From Rhizobiales bacterium UBA3584 (GTDB taxonomy: Bacteria; Pseudomonadota; Alphaproteobacteria; Rhizobiales; Devosiaceae), in contig DFMV01000081.1 in assembly GCA_002375765.1 (NCBI GenBank), positions 17,266-81,265 on the forward strand: 64,000 bases of DNA, given 5' to 3'. Positions 26,577-35,512 of this stretch are shown one piece after another (position 1 is the stretch's first letter; every line of letters begins with the position of its first letter). The notes under the pieces are model-generated. The model was not told the origin of the DNA, searched no databases, and saw nothing but the letters and a program-made list of their open reading frames with translations. The translations under genes and the position numbers were made by a program.

Positions 26577-28088
26577 CTAAGAATGAACTGCCGCCTTCTT
26601 TCTGAATTTTATAAACGGAGCAACGACCGTCCAAACTATTAGCAGACAGGAAATCGCCATAACGGTAGCGCTTATGGGACGATCAATGAAGGTTGTGAAT
26701 TCGCCGCGTGAGAGCAACATGGCACGGCGGAAATGCTCTTCCATGAGCGGCCCAAGAACAAAGCCGAGCAGGAGCGGTGCTGCCGGAAAGACTAGCCAAC
26801 GCATAAGGCATCCGAGGGCGCCAAAGGCGACGATCATCATCACATCGAAACTGGACGAATTGATTGAATAGGTGCCGATGCAAATGAAGACCAGGATGGC
26901 TGGGAAGAGCAAGTTGTATGGCACCAAAAGCAACCTCACCCAGATGCCGATCATGGGGATATTGAGGATGAGCAGCATCAGATTGCCGATCCAGAAGCTC
27001 ATAATCAGGCCCCAGAACAATCCGGGCTGCGCTGTCATCAGTGACGGGCCCGGTGCAATACCGTTGATGGTCAGTGCACCAAGCATGAGCGCCATGGTCG
27101 CGCTGCCGGGAATACCCAGTGCCAGGGTGGGGATGAAGGCGGTTTGATCAGCTGCATTATTAGCCGCTTCAGGTGCCACAACGCCCTCAATGGCGCCATG
27201 TCCGAATCTCTGAGGCTCCCTGGCAATACGCTTTTCGAGGGCGTAGGACATGAAAGAGGCAATCGACGGGCCAGTCCCGGGCAGTGTACCAAAGAACGAT
27301 CCCAGCCCAGTGCCGCGTAGTATCGGCAACCAGGAGCGTTTTAGGTCGTCTGGTGTTGGCTTCATCGCCCTGAACGTGACCGAAGATCTATCGATGGGCT
27401 TTCGCTCGCTCGACCCTACGCTAGAGACGACTTCGGCAACGCCGAACAAGCCCATGGCGAGTCCCACAAGGCTAATCCCGTTGGCCAGCTCGAGAAAGCC
27501 GAAACTAAAGCGCGTCTGACCCGAATAGATGTCCATCCCGAACGTGCCAAGCACGATCCCCAGAACGACCATGCCGAGCCCCTTCGCGGCCGAGCCGTCC
27601 GAAATCGCCGAGGCAGCGACCAGCCCCAGAACCATCAGCGCGAAATAGTCGGCGGACCCAAATTGGAGAGCATAGCGAGCGATTACGGGCGCGAAACCCA
27701 TAAGAATAACGATGGCAATAGAGGCGCCGATGAAGGACGCGACTGTCGTCATCAACAGCGCAACGCCGCCCCTGCCCTGTTGAGCCATGGGGTAGCCATC
27801 GAGGCAGGCGACGGCACTCGATGTGGTTCCTGGAATGTTGAGCAGGATGGCTGCAGTCGAGCCGCCATAGGCGGTGCCGTACCAGATGCCGCCAAGCATA
27901 ATCAGAGCTGTGGTGGGATCGAAGTGATATGTGAGCGGCAGCAGCATCGAAATTGCGGTGAGCGGCCCGATTCCGGGCAAGACACCAACCAGCATGCCTA
28001 CGAACACTCCGACGAAACAATAGATCAGATTGACCGGGGTGACGGCCGTCTCAAGTCCAATGGCAACGTTGCCGAGAAGTTCGATCAT
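26577..28088 (-). CDS. tctA: Tripartite tricarboxylate transporter, large permease subunit (TctA family)
   Basis: TctA is the large membrane subunit of the binding-protein-dependent secondary TTT transporters for citrate and other carboxylates. From ATG 28088 the protein is about 503 aa with some 12 hydrophobic segments. It has the family signatures GVLPGIGPLTAISMLLPLTY, YGTAYGGSTAAILLNIPGT and LPGTGPSIASFMSYALEKR (the two Gly/Pro-rich repeats). The frame is open up to 28280, but ATG 28088 overlaps the TctB stop (ATGA) and matches the family start. It is the last gene of the minus-strand catabolic unit. Confidence 0.93.
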   Translation of the reverse strand: MIELLGNVAIGLETAVTPVNLIYCFVGVFVGMLVGVLPGIGPLTAISMLLPLTYHFDPTTALIMLGGIWYGTAYGGSTAAILLNIPGTTSSAVACLDGYPMAQQGRGGVALLMTTVASFIGASIAIVILMGFAPVIARYALQFGSADYFALMVLGLVAASAISDGSAAKGLGMVVLGIVLGTFGMDIYSGQTRFSFGFLELANGISLVGLAMGLFGVAEVVSSVGSSERKPIDRSSVTFRAMKPTPDDLKRSWLPILRGTGLGSFFGTLPGTGPSIASFMSYALEKRIAREPQRFGHGAIEGVVAPEAANNAADQTAFIPTLALGIPGSATMALMLGALTINGIAPGPSLMTAQPGLFWGLIMSFWIGNLMLLILNIPMIGIWVRLLLVPYNLLFPAILVFICIGTYSINSSSFDVMMIVAFGALGCLMRWLVFPAAPLLLGFVLGPLMEEHFRRAMLLSRGEFTTFIDRPISATVMAISCLLIVWTVVAPFIKFRKKAAVHS

Positions 28089-28537
28089 AGCGACCACCGG
28101 AACATGATGAAGGGCAAGTTGAGTCCGACTACAAAGATGAGATAGCTCATAAGGCTCATCACCACAGACACAATAACGGCATTGATAATGTTGAACCGGC
28201 GATCGCCGAGCGAGGAGATCAGGACAAGGATTGCAATTGCCGGGGCGAGCCCAAAGCGGGGGATGGCAAGTGCAAAACAAACGATCGAGATAAGAACGAA
28301 AACCAGAGGTCTGGGCGGGACCTTGCCCCAGCCCGACGCGTCACGGCGCAAGAAAGCAGGAATGATGACCAAAATGCCCAGCAGCGCCATAATTACACCG
28401 GCGCCGAACGGGAACATACCTGGTCCCATGCGCTGCGCAGTGCCCAAGGAGTAATGGGTTGCGGCATAAAGCGCGATGGCGCTACCGGCCCCAAGGAGTA
28501 GGAGCCCTCCCAAGAAATCGCGTCTGTCCTGAATCAT
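28085..28537 (-). CDS. tctB: Tripartite tricarboxylate transporter, small permease subunit (TctB family)
   Basis: This is the small membrane subunit with four hydrophobic segments, 150 aa from ATG 28537 (preceded by GGGAG). It opens MIQDRRDFLGGLLLLGAGSA, and the pattern GTAQRMGPGMFPFGAGVIMALLG is diagnostic of TctB. Its stop overlaps the TctA start. It lies 22 bases behind the CoA-ligase alpha gene, so the transporter genes are interleaved with catabolic genes in one unit. Confidence 0.91.
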   Translation of the reverse strand: MIQDRRDFLGGLLLLGAGSAIALYAATHYSLGTAQRMGPGMFPFGAGVIMALLGILVIIPAFLRRDASGWGKVPPRPLVFVLISIVCFALAIPRFGLAPAIAILVLISSLGDRRFNIINAVIVSVVMSLMSYLIFVVGLNLPFIMFRWSL

Positions 28538-28559
28538 GATGAGCTCCCAGGTTGAGGCA

Positions 28560-29429
28560 TCAAAGGCTGAGCGCTTGCCTAACGGCGCGGGCCGTGGCGA
28601 GCGGGGACGCGCAAACGGTGGCGCCCGCCACGGTAAGACGCTCGATCTTGGACGCCGCTGTTTCCGAGGCATTGCGCGCCAGCGCGCCAGCATGACCCAG
28701 AGTTCGCCCCTCGGGCGCACTGCGACCCACGATCATAGCAAAGACCGGTTTGGAAATGTCCGCCATGGCATTGGCCAGTTCAGCCTCCTTGCCCCCGCCG
28801 ATCTCGCCGACCACCACAATGGCATCGGTATCCGGGTCGGCGTCGAACAGCTTGGCGTATTCGACCGGCCGGCGGCCGACGATGGAATCTCCGCCGATCG
28901 AGATTGCTGAACTCTGGCCCACGCCATTTGCCGTGAGCGCACGTAACATGGCGATCGAAAGTGTGCCGCTACGGGAAATGACCCCCACGCGGCCAGGCAG
29001 CCCAAATGCGGGTGGCAGACCGCACAACATGCCCTGCCCCGGATTCAAGAGCCCCAGCGCATTCGGGCCTATGACCCACATGCCTTTGGCCCTCGCAAAG
29101 GCAAGAGCGGGCATGACATCGTGAACCGGTGCGTGCTCAGCTGTTGCAGCGGCCAGTTTAATACCACCTTCCGCCGCTTCGACAATTGCATCGGCGACAC
29201 CGAAGGCGGGCGTATAAATAACCGAGGTATCGGCGCCCGTGTGGCTGACCGCCTCCACCACAGTGTCAAAGACCGGAAGATCGAGGTAGCTTGAGCCGCC
29301 CGAGCCCGCGGCGACGCCGCCAACGATGATCGTACCAGCTTCGCGCATTTGATCGATCATGTTCTTAGCATAGGCAGAATGGACGTTTTGGATGATGACG
29401 CGACTGTCGCGATTGAGAAGTATACTCAT
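28560..29429 (-). CDS. Succinyl-CoA synthetase alpha-like (CoA-binding) subunit of a carboxylate-CoA ligase
   Basis: This is the CoA-binding and phosphohistidine subunit of an ADP/GDP-forming acid-CoA ligase. From ATG 29429 it is 289 aa. It has the N-terminal CoA-binding Rossmann fold (TIIVGGVAAGSGGSSY), ISRSGTLS, and the phosphohistidine motif GRTLGHAGAL, with His at residue 246, the same number as in E. coli SucD. ATG 29429 overlaps the stop of the beta-like gene (TGATG). Being embedded between TCT-transporter genes, it more likely activates an imported dicarboxylate than serves the TCA cycle. Malate-CoA ligase is a known relative. Confidence 0.86.
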   Translation of the reverse strand: MSILLNRDSRVIIQNVHSAYAKNMIDQMREAGTIIVGGVAAGSGGSSYLDLPVFDTVVEAVSHTGADTSVIYTPAFGVADAIVEAAEGGIKLAAATAEHAPVHDVMPALAFARAKGMWVIGPNALGLLNPGQGMLCGLPPAFGLPGRVGVISRSGTLSIAMLRALTANGVGQSSAISIGGDSIVGRRPVEYAKLFDADPDTDAIVVVGEIGGGKEAELANAMADISKPVFAMIVGRSAPEGRTLGHAGALARNASETAASKIERLTVAGATVCASPLATARAVRQALSL

Positions 29430-30595
29430 CAGCCGGCCCTCCGCATTGTTCCCGCATCGCGATCGGCCGCCATGCGCTCGACAACTTGCTCTGGAAACTC
29501 GAATGCTGGATAGCCTGCTGCGGCTATCGCCTCGCGTGCAGCTTTCGCACTCATCGTCTTTTCGGCGACAAAGCTTGCGCTCAAACCGAAATAGAATGGC
29601 TTGGGCGGCGGAGCGGTCTCTAGCCGCTCCAGCAAGCCTTGGACGCGCGGTGCAAGGTCCCTTGTCGAAAGCGCCTGATAGAACATGATCGCTTTGATTT
29701 CGTCCGACTCGGCCAGTTTCCAAGCCATCTCCAGTCGGGCCTCAGCGGTTTCCCCCCGCGCGCCGCTGGCATTGTCGAAAAAGGTCGCGGCTTTGAAGCC
29801 GGCATCGGCGAGAAGGTCGGACACCATCATACCGAGGCCCGCTCCAGCAGTGATGAGAACGACGTCACCAGGGGACTGGACGAGTACGTATCCAGACTCG
29901 CGTGCCTGACGTTCGGCTGGCGAGAGCTTGATGTCGGCAAGGCGTTGCGAGAGGGCAAATGGCCGGTCCCTGTGGCGATATCGGGCGCTCTCATCAAGGG
30001 TGGCCTTACAATCGAGGGCCAGAAGCCGCCCTTCGGCGGTGACGGCCAGGGGATTGATTTCAACCATCATCAGGTCTTCGTTACGGAACATGCGCACCAG
30101 ATCGGCCGCGAGCCGAGCCAGCCGCGCGACGGCAACAGCTGGCGCACCAGCGGAGATAAAAAAATCGACGCATTGGTGAGCGTGTACGTTTGCATCGGCC
30201 GGAAGCGACATCGAATGGACGCCGCCCTTCTCCTCGATATCGATCCCGCCCTGGGCCGAAAACATCAGTGCGGGGGTGCCAGAAAGATCGTCCAAGATCA
30301 CCGAAAGGTAGAGTTCAGTCTCAAACGCGCTCGCCGCCTCGATCATCATGACCTGCGGCAGGCCCCGCTCGGCAAGCGCCCCACCTATAACGGTCAGCGT
30401 CGCTTCAGGGTCATCACCGGCTTGACGCACAAGACCTGCTTTTCCTCGGCCGCCGAACAGCGTCTGGGCTTTGATGATCTGGGATGACGCGATTTCGCCT
30501 GTCGTATCGACCCCACGCTCAAACAGACGGGCGCGCGGCACGGGCAAACCATAGGCCCGCAGCAGAGATTTCGCGTCCCATTCACACAAATCCAT
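29429..30595 (-). CDS. Succinyl-CoA synthetase beta-like (ATP-grasp) subunit of a carboxylate-CoA ligase
   Basis: This is the nucleotide- and acid-binding partner of the 28560-29429 product, about 388 aa from ATG 30595. It begins MDLCEWDAKSLLRAYGLPVP and has the ATP-grasp lysine region IIKAQTLFGGRGKAGLV. It also has MMVEINPLAVTAEGRLLALD (magnesium-binding Glu-x-Asn-Pro) and the C-terminal SVLITAGAGLGMM-type ligase domain (seen as VVLITAGAGLGMMVSD). The standard beta-subunit NGAGLAM loop is altered to TAGAGLGM. It follows the enolase-type gene by 5 bases and uses the end of that gene (GGAAAG) as ribosome-binding site. Confidence 0.85.
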   Translation of the reverse strand: MDLCEWDAKSLLRAYGLPVPRARLFERGVDTTGEIASSQIIKAQTLFGGRGKAGLVRQAGDDPEATLTVIGGALAERGLPQVMMIEAASAFETELYLSVILDDLSGTPALMFSAQGGIDIEEKGGVHSMSLPADANVHAHQCVDFFISAGAPAVAVARLARLAADLVRMFRNEDLMMVEINPLAVTAEGRLLALDCKATLDESARYRHRDRPFALSQRLADIKLSPAERQARESGYVLVQSPGDVVLITAGAGLGMMVSDLLADAGFKAATFFDNASGARGETAEARLEMAWKLAESDEIKAIMFYQALSTRDLAPRVQGLLERLETAPPPKPFYFGLSASFVAEKTMSAKAAREAIAAAGYPAFEFPEQVVERMAADRDAGTMRRAG

Positions 30596-30600
30596 CTGTT

Positions 30601-31740
30601 CTACTTTCCTAGTACAAGTGTGGAAGACGAGAGCGTTTCCACACGCTCCCAATCGATGGCGCTGGCCAGATGCAGAGTCGGCGGAGCCCGATAGCGTCCA
30701 TCTTCGAGATCTAGATCAAAGCGCAGCAGGCTTTCGGTGAGCGCCTCGTGAAACGAGGCTTCGATGCCCCAGATCGCCGCGCTGTCGGCCCTGGCCGCAA
30801 GACGCAGCTGTGCCAGCGCTCCGATGCCGCTTTCGCCGAAAAGACCGATGACCGCATGGCCGCCGCGCGCCGCAGCGGCTTGGACCATCTCTCCCGCTGC
30901 CAAGCTACCACATCGGCCCGACTTGGCGGCAATATTGATCTGGCCGAGGTCCAGAAACTGCCCTGCGGCAAGAGGAGAATTGCAGTAGCGGTCCACCACC
31001 ACGGGAACGCTCGATCCTGGCATCTGGTCGAGGCTGTTTGCGCGCGGCAGCAACTTGCGCGGATCCTCAACGAAACTCAGTCCGTAACGCTCCGCCAGCC
31101 CCATCAGTTCGGTGGACTCCGCCTCGCTATAGGCGCCATTGGCGTCACCGCAGATTGCAAAGTCTAATCCGACGGCCGAACGAACGGCACCAAGAATGGC
31201 GGCATCGACTTCAATGCCTTGGCCGAGTTTAATCTTGGCAGCACCAAAGCCACGCTTTGCGGCAGCCTCGGCCGCCCGAGCCATTTGATGGGGGCTCCCG
31301 CGCGTTACGACCGATGTTGCCGGACCCAAAATCTCCCGTATTGTCTCCCCGTCGTCTTCATATTGAAGATCTGCAATCAGGGTATCGAGCACGGCGCTAA
31401 GAGCGCCCACATCTCGTACTTTATGAATATCTTCAGGAACGAACCGAGCCGAAGACAGAAGTGGCCACCCGATATCGGCAAAGAGCGTCAGTAGGGCGGC
31501 CTGGCTCACACCGTTCCATGCCGGCCGGCATACCGCTTCGGCGGCCCCTTGCCTGCCCGCACGATCCCAAGCTCGGACGATGAGATAGTCTGCGCTAGTT
31601 TCAACGCCACCCGTCGTCCATTCGATCGGCTCCACGTATTTCACAGATACGGCGCGAACTTCAGCCCTGACGATGGGGTTCGGCGTGAGCATTTCTGGCT
31701 TAAGGCTTTCGGGATGGGTTATGGAAAAGGGACAGAGCAC
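30601..31740 (-). CDS. Enolase superfamily enzyme (muconate lactonising / mandelate racemase-like)
   Basis: These enzymes abstract the proton alpha to a carboxylate to racemise, cycloisomerise or dehydrate. The 379-aa protein has a Lys-x-Lys catalytic pair (AKIKLGQ) and metal ligands in ICGDANGAYS, FVEDPRKLL and VVVDRYCN. It ends with a GESGIGALAQLRLAA segment, the pattern of the muconate lactonising/dipeptide epimerase branch. Start is uncertain: GTG 31740 (after a G-rich stretch) or ATG 31692. It sits between the TctC gene and the CoA-ligase genes, so it may isomerise the imported acid before activation. The reaction cannot be fixed. Confidence 0.8.
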   Translation of the reverse strand: MLCPFSITHPESLKPEMLTPNPIVRAEVRAVSVKYVEPIEWTTGGVETSADYLIVRAWDRAGRQGAAEAVCRPAWNGVSQAALLTLFADIGWPLLSSARFVPEDIHKVRDVGALSAVLDTLIADLQYEDDGETIREILGPATSVVTRGSPHQMARAAEAAAKRGFGAAKIKLGQGIEVDAAILGAVRSAVGLDFAICGDANGAYSEAESTELMGLAERYGLSFVEDPRKLLPRANSLDQMPGSSVPVVVDRYCNSPLAAGQFLDLGQINIAAKSGRCGSLAAGEMVQAAAARGGHAVIGLFGESGIGALAQLRLAARADSAAIWGIEASFHEALTESLLRFDLDLEDGRYRAPPTLHLASAIDWERVETLSSSTLVLGK

Positions 31741-31775
31741 AGCGCCCTGCCCCCATACAGTTCAGCGCACAGACA

Positions 31776-32747
31776 TCAATTGGTCGTTTCACGCGTGGAA
31801 TCGATGACTTCCTGCCAGCGCGGGATGTTGGTTTCGATGCGTTCGACGATTTCCTCCCCGGTGGCAAAGATCGGCGAAACACCCATCTGCAGAAGTGCCT
31901 GTTGGTAGTCGTCTTGTGAGACCACAGCCTCGATCGCCGCTTGGAGACGATCAACCACCTCGTCAGGCGTATCTTTGTTGACGACGACGACGGACGGCGT
32001 TTCGACCATGGCCGTGTCAATTCCCAGTTCAACAACGGTCGGCACATCAGGAAGCACTGCATCGCGCTCCTCGCTCATAAAGGCAAGGAACCGCAGCTCG
32101 TCCTCAAAGCCGAGATAGTTCGAGCTCGAGAGGACCGCGACATCGATATGACCGCCCATGAGGTCGGCGACCGATGCAGAGCTTCCCTGGAACGGGATGT
32201 CCACAGCGTCGACGCCAGTTGCCTGAAACAGGCTCACGCCATTGACGTGATGGAAACCGCCCTGCCCAGTATGACCCCAGGAAAATTCCCCCGGGGCTGC
32301 GCGCATGGCGTCCAGGAGCTCGTCAAGCGTCTGATAGGGGCTATCGGCGGATACCGCGATGGCCGAGGTGAGCTGCGCCATCTGGGCCACGTAGCGGACG
32401 TCCTCAAGCGGATCGATCGACTGCTCGCCAAACAGAGACGTCAGAATAAATGTACCCAGCGACTGATGGGCGAGCTTGTAGCCATCGGCAGGACTTGTGA
32501 CGATTTCCTGGGCCGCGACATAGCCGCCGGCCCCCGTGCGGTTGATCGGCGCCACCGGCTGGCCGAGCTCACCTTCAAGTCGGGCCGCAAGTTCACGTGC
32601 CACCTGATCGTTGGCGCCGCCTGCCGAAAAAGGGATTAGCAATTCGAGCGGACGGTTGGGGTAATCCTGACTCATGGCGGGTGTCGCCACCACAATGGCG
32701 GCAGCCGCCATCAATGCGCGAACCCAGGTCTTGCGTGCAAACGTCAT
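31776..32747 (-). CDS. tctC: Bug/TctC family periplasmic tripartite tricarboxylate-type binding protein
   Basis: This is the periplasmic receptor that delivers a carboxylate to TctAB. The 323-aa protein has a signal peptide ending TPAMSQ (mature start DYPNRPLELLIPFSAGG, the classical Bug opening). It also has the conserved GAGGYVAAQEI and GHTGQGGFHHVNG segments. It is the first gene of the unit tctC - enolase - CoA ligase (two genes) - tctBA. A candidate promoter with an embedded palindrome lies directly upstream. The ligand is unknown; the CoA ligase suggests a di- or tricarboxylate. Confidence 0.93.
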   Translation of the reverse strand: MTFARKTWVRALMAAAAIVVATPAMSQDYPNRPLELLIPFSAGGANDQVARELAARLEGELGQPVAPINRTGAGGYVAAQEIVTSPADGYKLAHQSLGTFILTSLFGEQSIDPLEDVRYVAQMAQLTSAIAVSADSPYQTLDELLDAMRAAPGEFSWGHTGQGGFHHVNGVSLFQATGVDAVDIPFQGSSASVADLMGGHIDVAVLSSSNYLGFEDELRFLAFMSEERDAVLPDVPTVVELGIDTAMVETPSVVVVNKDTPDEVVDRLQAAIEAVVSQDDYQQALLQMGVSPIFATGEEIVERIETNIPRWQEVIDSTRETTN

Positions 32748-32782
32748 ATCATCCTCCCTGATGAGTGATTATAGATCACTAC

Positions 32783-32808
32783 GTTATCTATTAAGATAAC
32801 AATGTCAA
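32783..32808 (-). promoter_or_regulatory. Candidate promoter with palindromic operator upstream of tctC
   Basis: On the minus strand TTGACA (32803-32808) is followed by the perfect palindrome GTTATCT-TAAT-AGATAAC (32783-32800), and TAACGT about 16 bases after the -35 can serve as -10. An 18-bp dyad between the two promoter elements is an ideal repressor site. The MarR protein encoded at 36505-37053 is the likely ligand-responsive regulator. The same TTGACATT...TATCT word occurs before the HMG-lyase-like gene. Confidence 0.6.
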
Positions 32809-33579
32809 CTAAATTTCTGTCTTGTTCAGCGCCCGCTGCATGCCCGATTTCCACTCGCCCTCATCGAGATTGTCTTCGATGGCGTAAATCTCATGAGCTA
32901 GCGCGCCGAAGCGGCTGTCTTCAAAACCGGCGATCATTGCTTTTTTCGCCAGTCTCAGCGCAGATCGGGGAGCCTCCATCATCTCGGAAACCAGGTCATC
33001 GAGTGTGCTGCCGAGTTCAGCTTCCGGGACCACCTGATTGACGAGCCCCCAGCTTTCGGCGCGCTCGGCGTCAATGGTCTGGCCGGTGAACATCATCTGC
33101 TTGGCCCGGCGCAGACCGATGGCGCGAGACATTCGTTGTGTTGCCCCGACTGTACCCCACCGCGCTTCAGGCGTGCGAAAACTGGCGCGATCCGACGCAA
33201 TGATGAAGTCGCTGGCCAATGCAATTTCGCACCCTGAACCAACACAAGCACCATCGACGACACAGATGACTGGCATTGGGAGAGCCTCGATGGCGGCGTA
33301 GGCGCGGAACCCCCGAAGGCGCCGGGCGCGAACCTGATCCTCGTCCAGCGTCGCCCGCTCCTTGACGTCTGCACCTGCGCAAAAAACACTTCCCTCCGCC
33401 TCGATGACGACGAGCGAAATATCGCTATCCTCAGCGAGCGACCTGCAGGCGGCAAAGAGATCGTGCGCAAGCTGGTTGTTGAGTGCGTTGCGGGCGTCAG
33501 GGCGGTTGAGCCGCATTCGCGCATAGCTCTTGTCACCTTTTGCGACCTTGGAAAGCGTTATGAAATCGAAGGTCTTCAT
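32809..33579 (-). CDS. Enoyl-CoA hydratase/isomerase family protein (copy 1)
   Basis: This crotonase-fold enzyme adds water to, or isomerises, an enoyl-CoA. The 256-aa protein has the oxyanion-hole segments VFCAGADVKERA and VDGACVGSGCEIALASDFIIAS, where the catalytic Glu positions of true hydratases can be compared. It has RWGTVGATQRMSRAIGLRRAKQMMF further on. Its ATG overlaps the stop of the CoA-transferase gene (ATGA). It is the last gene of the MarR - NMO - hydratase - transferase - hydratase unit before the tctC promoter. Confidence 0.9.
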   Translation of the reverse strand: MKTFDFITLSKVAKGDKSYARMRLNRPDARNALNNQLAHDLFAACRSLAEDSDISLVVIEAEGSVFCAGADVKERATLDEDQVRARRLRGFRAYAAIEALPMPVICVVDGACVGSGCEIALASDFIIASDRASFRTPEARWGTVGATQRMSRAIGLRRAKQMMFTGQTIDAERAESWGLVNQVVPEAELGSTLDDLVSEMMEAPRSALRLAKKAMIAGFEDSRFGALAHEIYAIEDNLDEGEWKSGMQRALNKTEI

Positions 33580-34781
33580 ATGGCGCCTTCCTGTTTGAGG
33601 TTGGAAATGCGGGCAGCGTCATAGCCCAACAGGTCTGTAAGTATCGCGTGGGTGTGCTCCCCCAGAAGCGGGGGACGCGCAAAGCCCGGTTGATCGAACC
33701 CATCGAATTTGAACGGCAGGGGCAGCCCTTTGAAGGCGCCGGCTACGGGGTGATCGAATTCGCGCACCATCTGGCGCGCCGCCGTATGGGCGTCGGCCAG
33801 CACTTCGTCGATATCTCTCACTGGGCCACACGGCACGCCATGAGCGTCGAGCCGCTCCATTACCGCGTCGCGGGGCCACCGAGCGATGGCTTGCGCCAGT
33901 TGAGGCATGATCTCGTCGCGGTGCTCAACCCGTGCGCTATTGTCCGCAAATCGAAGATCTGCTCCCCAAGCTTCTATTTCGAGCGCGCGGCAGAGCGGAA
34001 TCCAGTGCTGATCCGCACCTGTTATGTGAACGTGCCCGCCATCGGCGCATGCAAATGTGGCCGAGGGCACTCGGCCGGGGTGTTCGGTACCCAACCGCTC
34101 CGGTACTTCTTCAAGGGCAAAAAACCGGGCCGCAGCCAAAGTGAGGAGCGAAACCTGCCCGTCCAGCATGCTCATATCGACAAACGCACCACGACCCGAT
34201 TGCCGCCGTCCGATCAGGGCACTCAAAGCAGCTATGGCTATCCAGAGACCCGATGTGAGGTCCGCAACCGGCAGCCCCGCCTTGACTGGACCGCGGCCTG
34301 CCTCGCCGGTGAGACTCATCAGCCCGCTCATGGCCTGAAAAACCGTATCGTAGCCCTTGCGGCTCGAGAGCGGACCATACTGGCCAAAGCCCGTGCAGGA
34401 GAGATAGACGAGAGCGGGATTAATTGGTTCGAGTGCCCGATAGTCCAACCCATAGCGTTCGAGGGCGCCGGTAGGGAAATTCTCGATCACCACATCGGCA
34501 TGTGCAACGAGATCGCGAACCAGAGCTTGTCCTTGAGAGCTCTTGAAGTTGACCGTCACCGATTCCTTGGAGCGGTTGCAGGCATAGAAATAGGCACTGC
34601 GCTCGCCCTGACGATCGGGATCGCCTTGGGCAAAAGGCTCGTAGGTTCGCGTTTCGTCACCACCCTTGGGGTGCTCGAGCTTTATCACCCGGGCACCCAG
34701 TTCGGCCATGATCATGCCCGCAAAGGGGCAGGCCAGAACGCGGCCCAGTTCGAGAACGGTTATGCCTTCAAGCGGTCTCAT
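33576..34781 (-). CDS. CaiB/BaiF (family III) CoA-transferase
   Basis: These transferases move CoA between carboxylic acids by a ping-pong mechanism using an aspartate. The 401-aa protein starts MRPLEGITVLELGRVLACPF. It contains the signature VIENFPTGALERYGLDYRAL, the catalytic-region sequence AAARFFALEEVPERLG with preceding VDMSMLDGQVSL (catalytic Asp in FVDMSM), and a C-terminal GEHTHAILTDLLGYD. It overlaps both flanking enoyl-CoA hydratase genes by 4 bases. Together with the two-subunit CoA ligase the cluster has two different ways of making the CoA thioester. Confidence 0.92.
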   Translation of the reverse strand: MRPLEGITVLELGRVLACPFAGMIMAELGARVIKLEHPKGGDETRTYEPFAQGDPDRQGERSAYFYACNRSKESVTVNFKSSQGQALVRDLVAHADVVIENFPTGALERYGLDYRALEPINPALVYLSCTGFGQYGPLSSRKGYDTVFQAMSGLMSLTGEAGRGPVKAGLPVADLTSGLWIAIAALSALIGRRQSGRGAFVDMSMLDGQVSLLTLAAARFFALEEVPERLGTEHPGRVPSATFACADGGHVHITGADQHWIPLCRALEIEAWGADLRFADNSARVEHRDEIMPQLAQAIARWPRDAVMERLDAHGVPCGPVRDIDEVLADAHTAARQMVREFDHPVAGAFKGLPLPFKFDGFDQPGFARPPLLGEHTHAILTDLLGYDAARISNLKQEGAI

Positions 34782-35512
34782 GCCGACTGCTCGCGATAGC
34801 TGCGCATGCGGGCATTTTCTTTTTGCCCCAGTGCGATCCCCTCGAGCAGCGGAATGTCAGCAACTGCATAGAGAAGCTTTTTGGAGGCCGACACCGCCAT
34901 AGGTGCGGCGGCAGAAATCTCCCCGGCCAAGTCTCTAGCCCGTTCAAGTGCACCGCCAACGGGAACGCATTCGGACGCTAGACCCAGCATCAAAGCTTCG
35001 TCGGCGGCCACGCGGCGACCTGTTGCGACCAATCCGAAAGCGGCCTTGCGGCCCACATGCTTGACCAGCGAAGCCATGACAATGGCCGCAACGATCCCGT
35101 GCTTGACTTCAGGATAGGCAAAGATCGCATTTTCGTCAGCAACGACGTAGTCGCAGGCGAGCGCCAGTCCGGCTCCTCCCCCCATGGCGAAGCCATTGAC
35201 TGCCCCGATGACTGGCGTGCTCATTTGTGGGATCACCGCGTGCAGGCGGGCTGTGAGCCTGGCCCGTTCTTCGACACGATCGGAGTTGTCGGGCGTAAGA
35301 GTTTTGAATTCGGAGGTGTCGGCGCCAGCGCAAAAGCCGCGCCCCGCTCCGGTAAGAACGACAGCGCGCACGCCATCGTTGTCGTCGGCCTCTTCAAGTG
35401 CGGCCACCAGAGCGCGGGTCAATTCAAAATCAAGCGCATTAAGCTTATCGGGCCGGTTCATCGTCAGAATGCGAACGGAACCATCGTCGCGCGTGGCGAG
35501 CACGTCACTCAT
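34778..35512 (-). CDS. Enoyl-CoA hydratase/isomerase family protein (copy 2)
   Basis: This is a second crotonase-fold enzyme, 244 aa. Motifs are GFCAGADTSEFKTL and VNGFAMGGGAGLALACDYVVA (oxyanion hole), then PEVKHGIVAAIVMASLVKHVG. It differs markedly from copy 1, so the two probably act at different steps or on different acyl-CoAs. It lies directly after the nitronate-monooxygenase-like gene (its ATG is the base after that start region, TAG then ATG on the facing gene) and overlaps the transferase gene by 4 bases. Confidence 0.88.
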   Translation of the reverse strand: MSDVLATRDDGSVRILTMNRPDKLNALDFELTRALVAALEEADDNDGVRAVVLTGAGRGFCAGADTSEFKTLTPDNSDRVEERARLTARLHAVIPQMSTPVIGAVNGFAMGGGAGLALACDYVVADENAIFAYPEVKHGIVAAIVMASLVKHVGRKAAFGLVATGRRVAADEALMLGLASECVPVGGALERARDLAGEISAAAPMAVSASKKLLYAVADIPLLEGIALGQKENARMRSYREQSA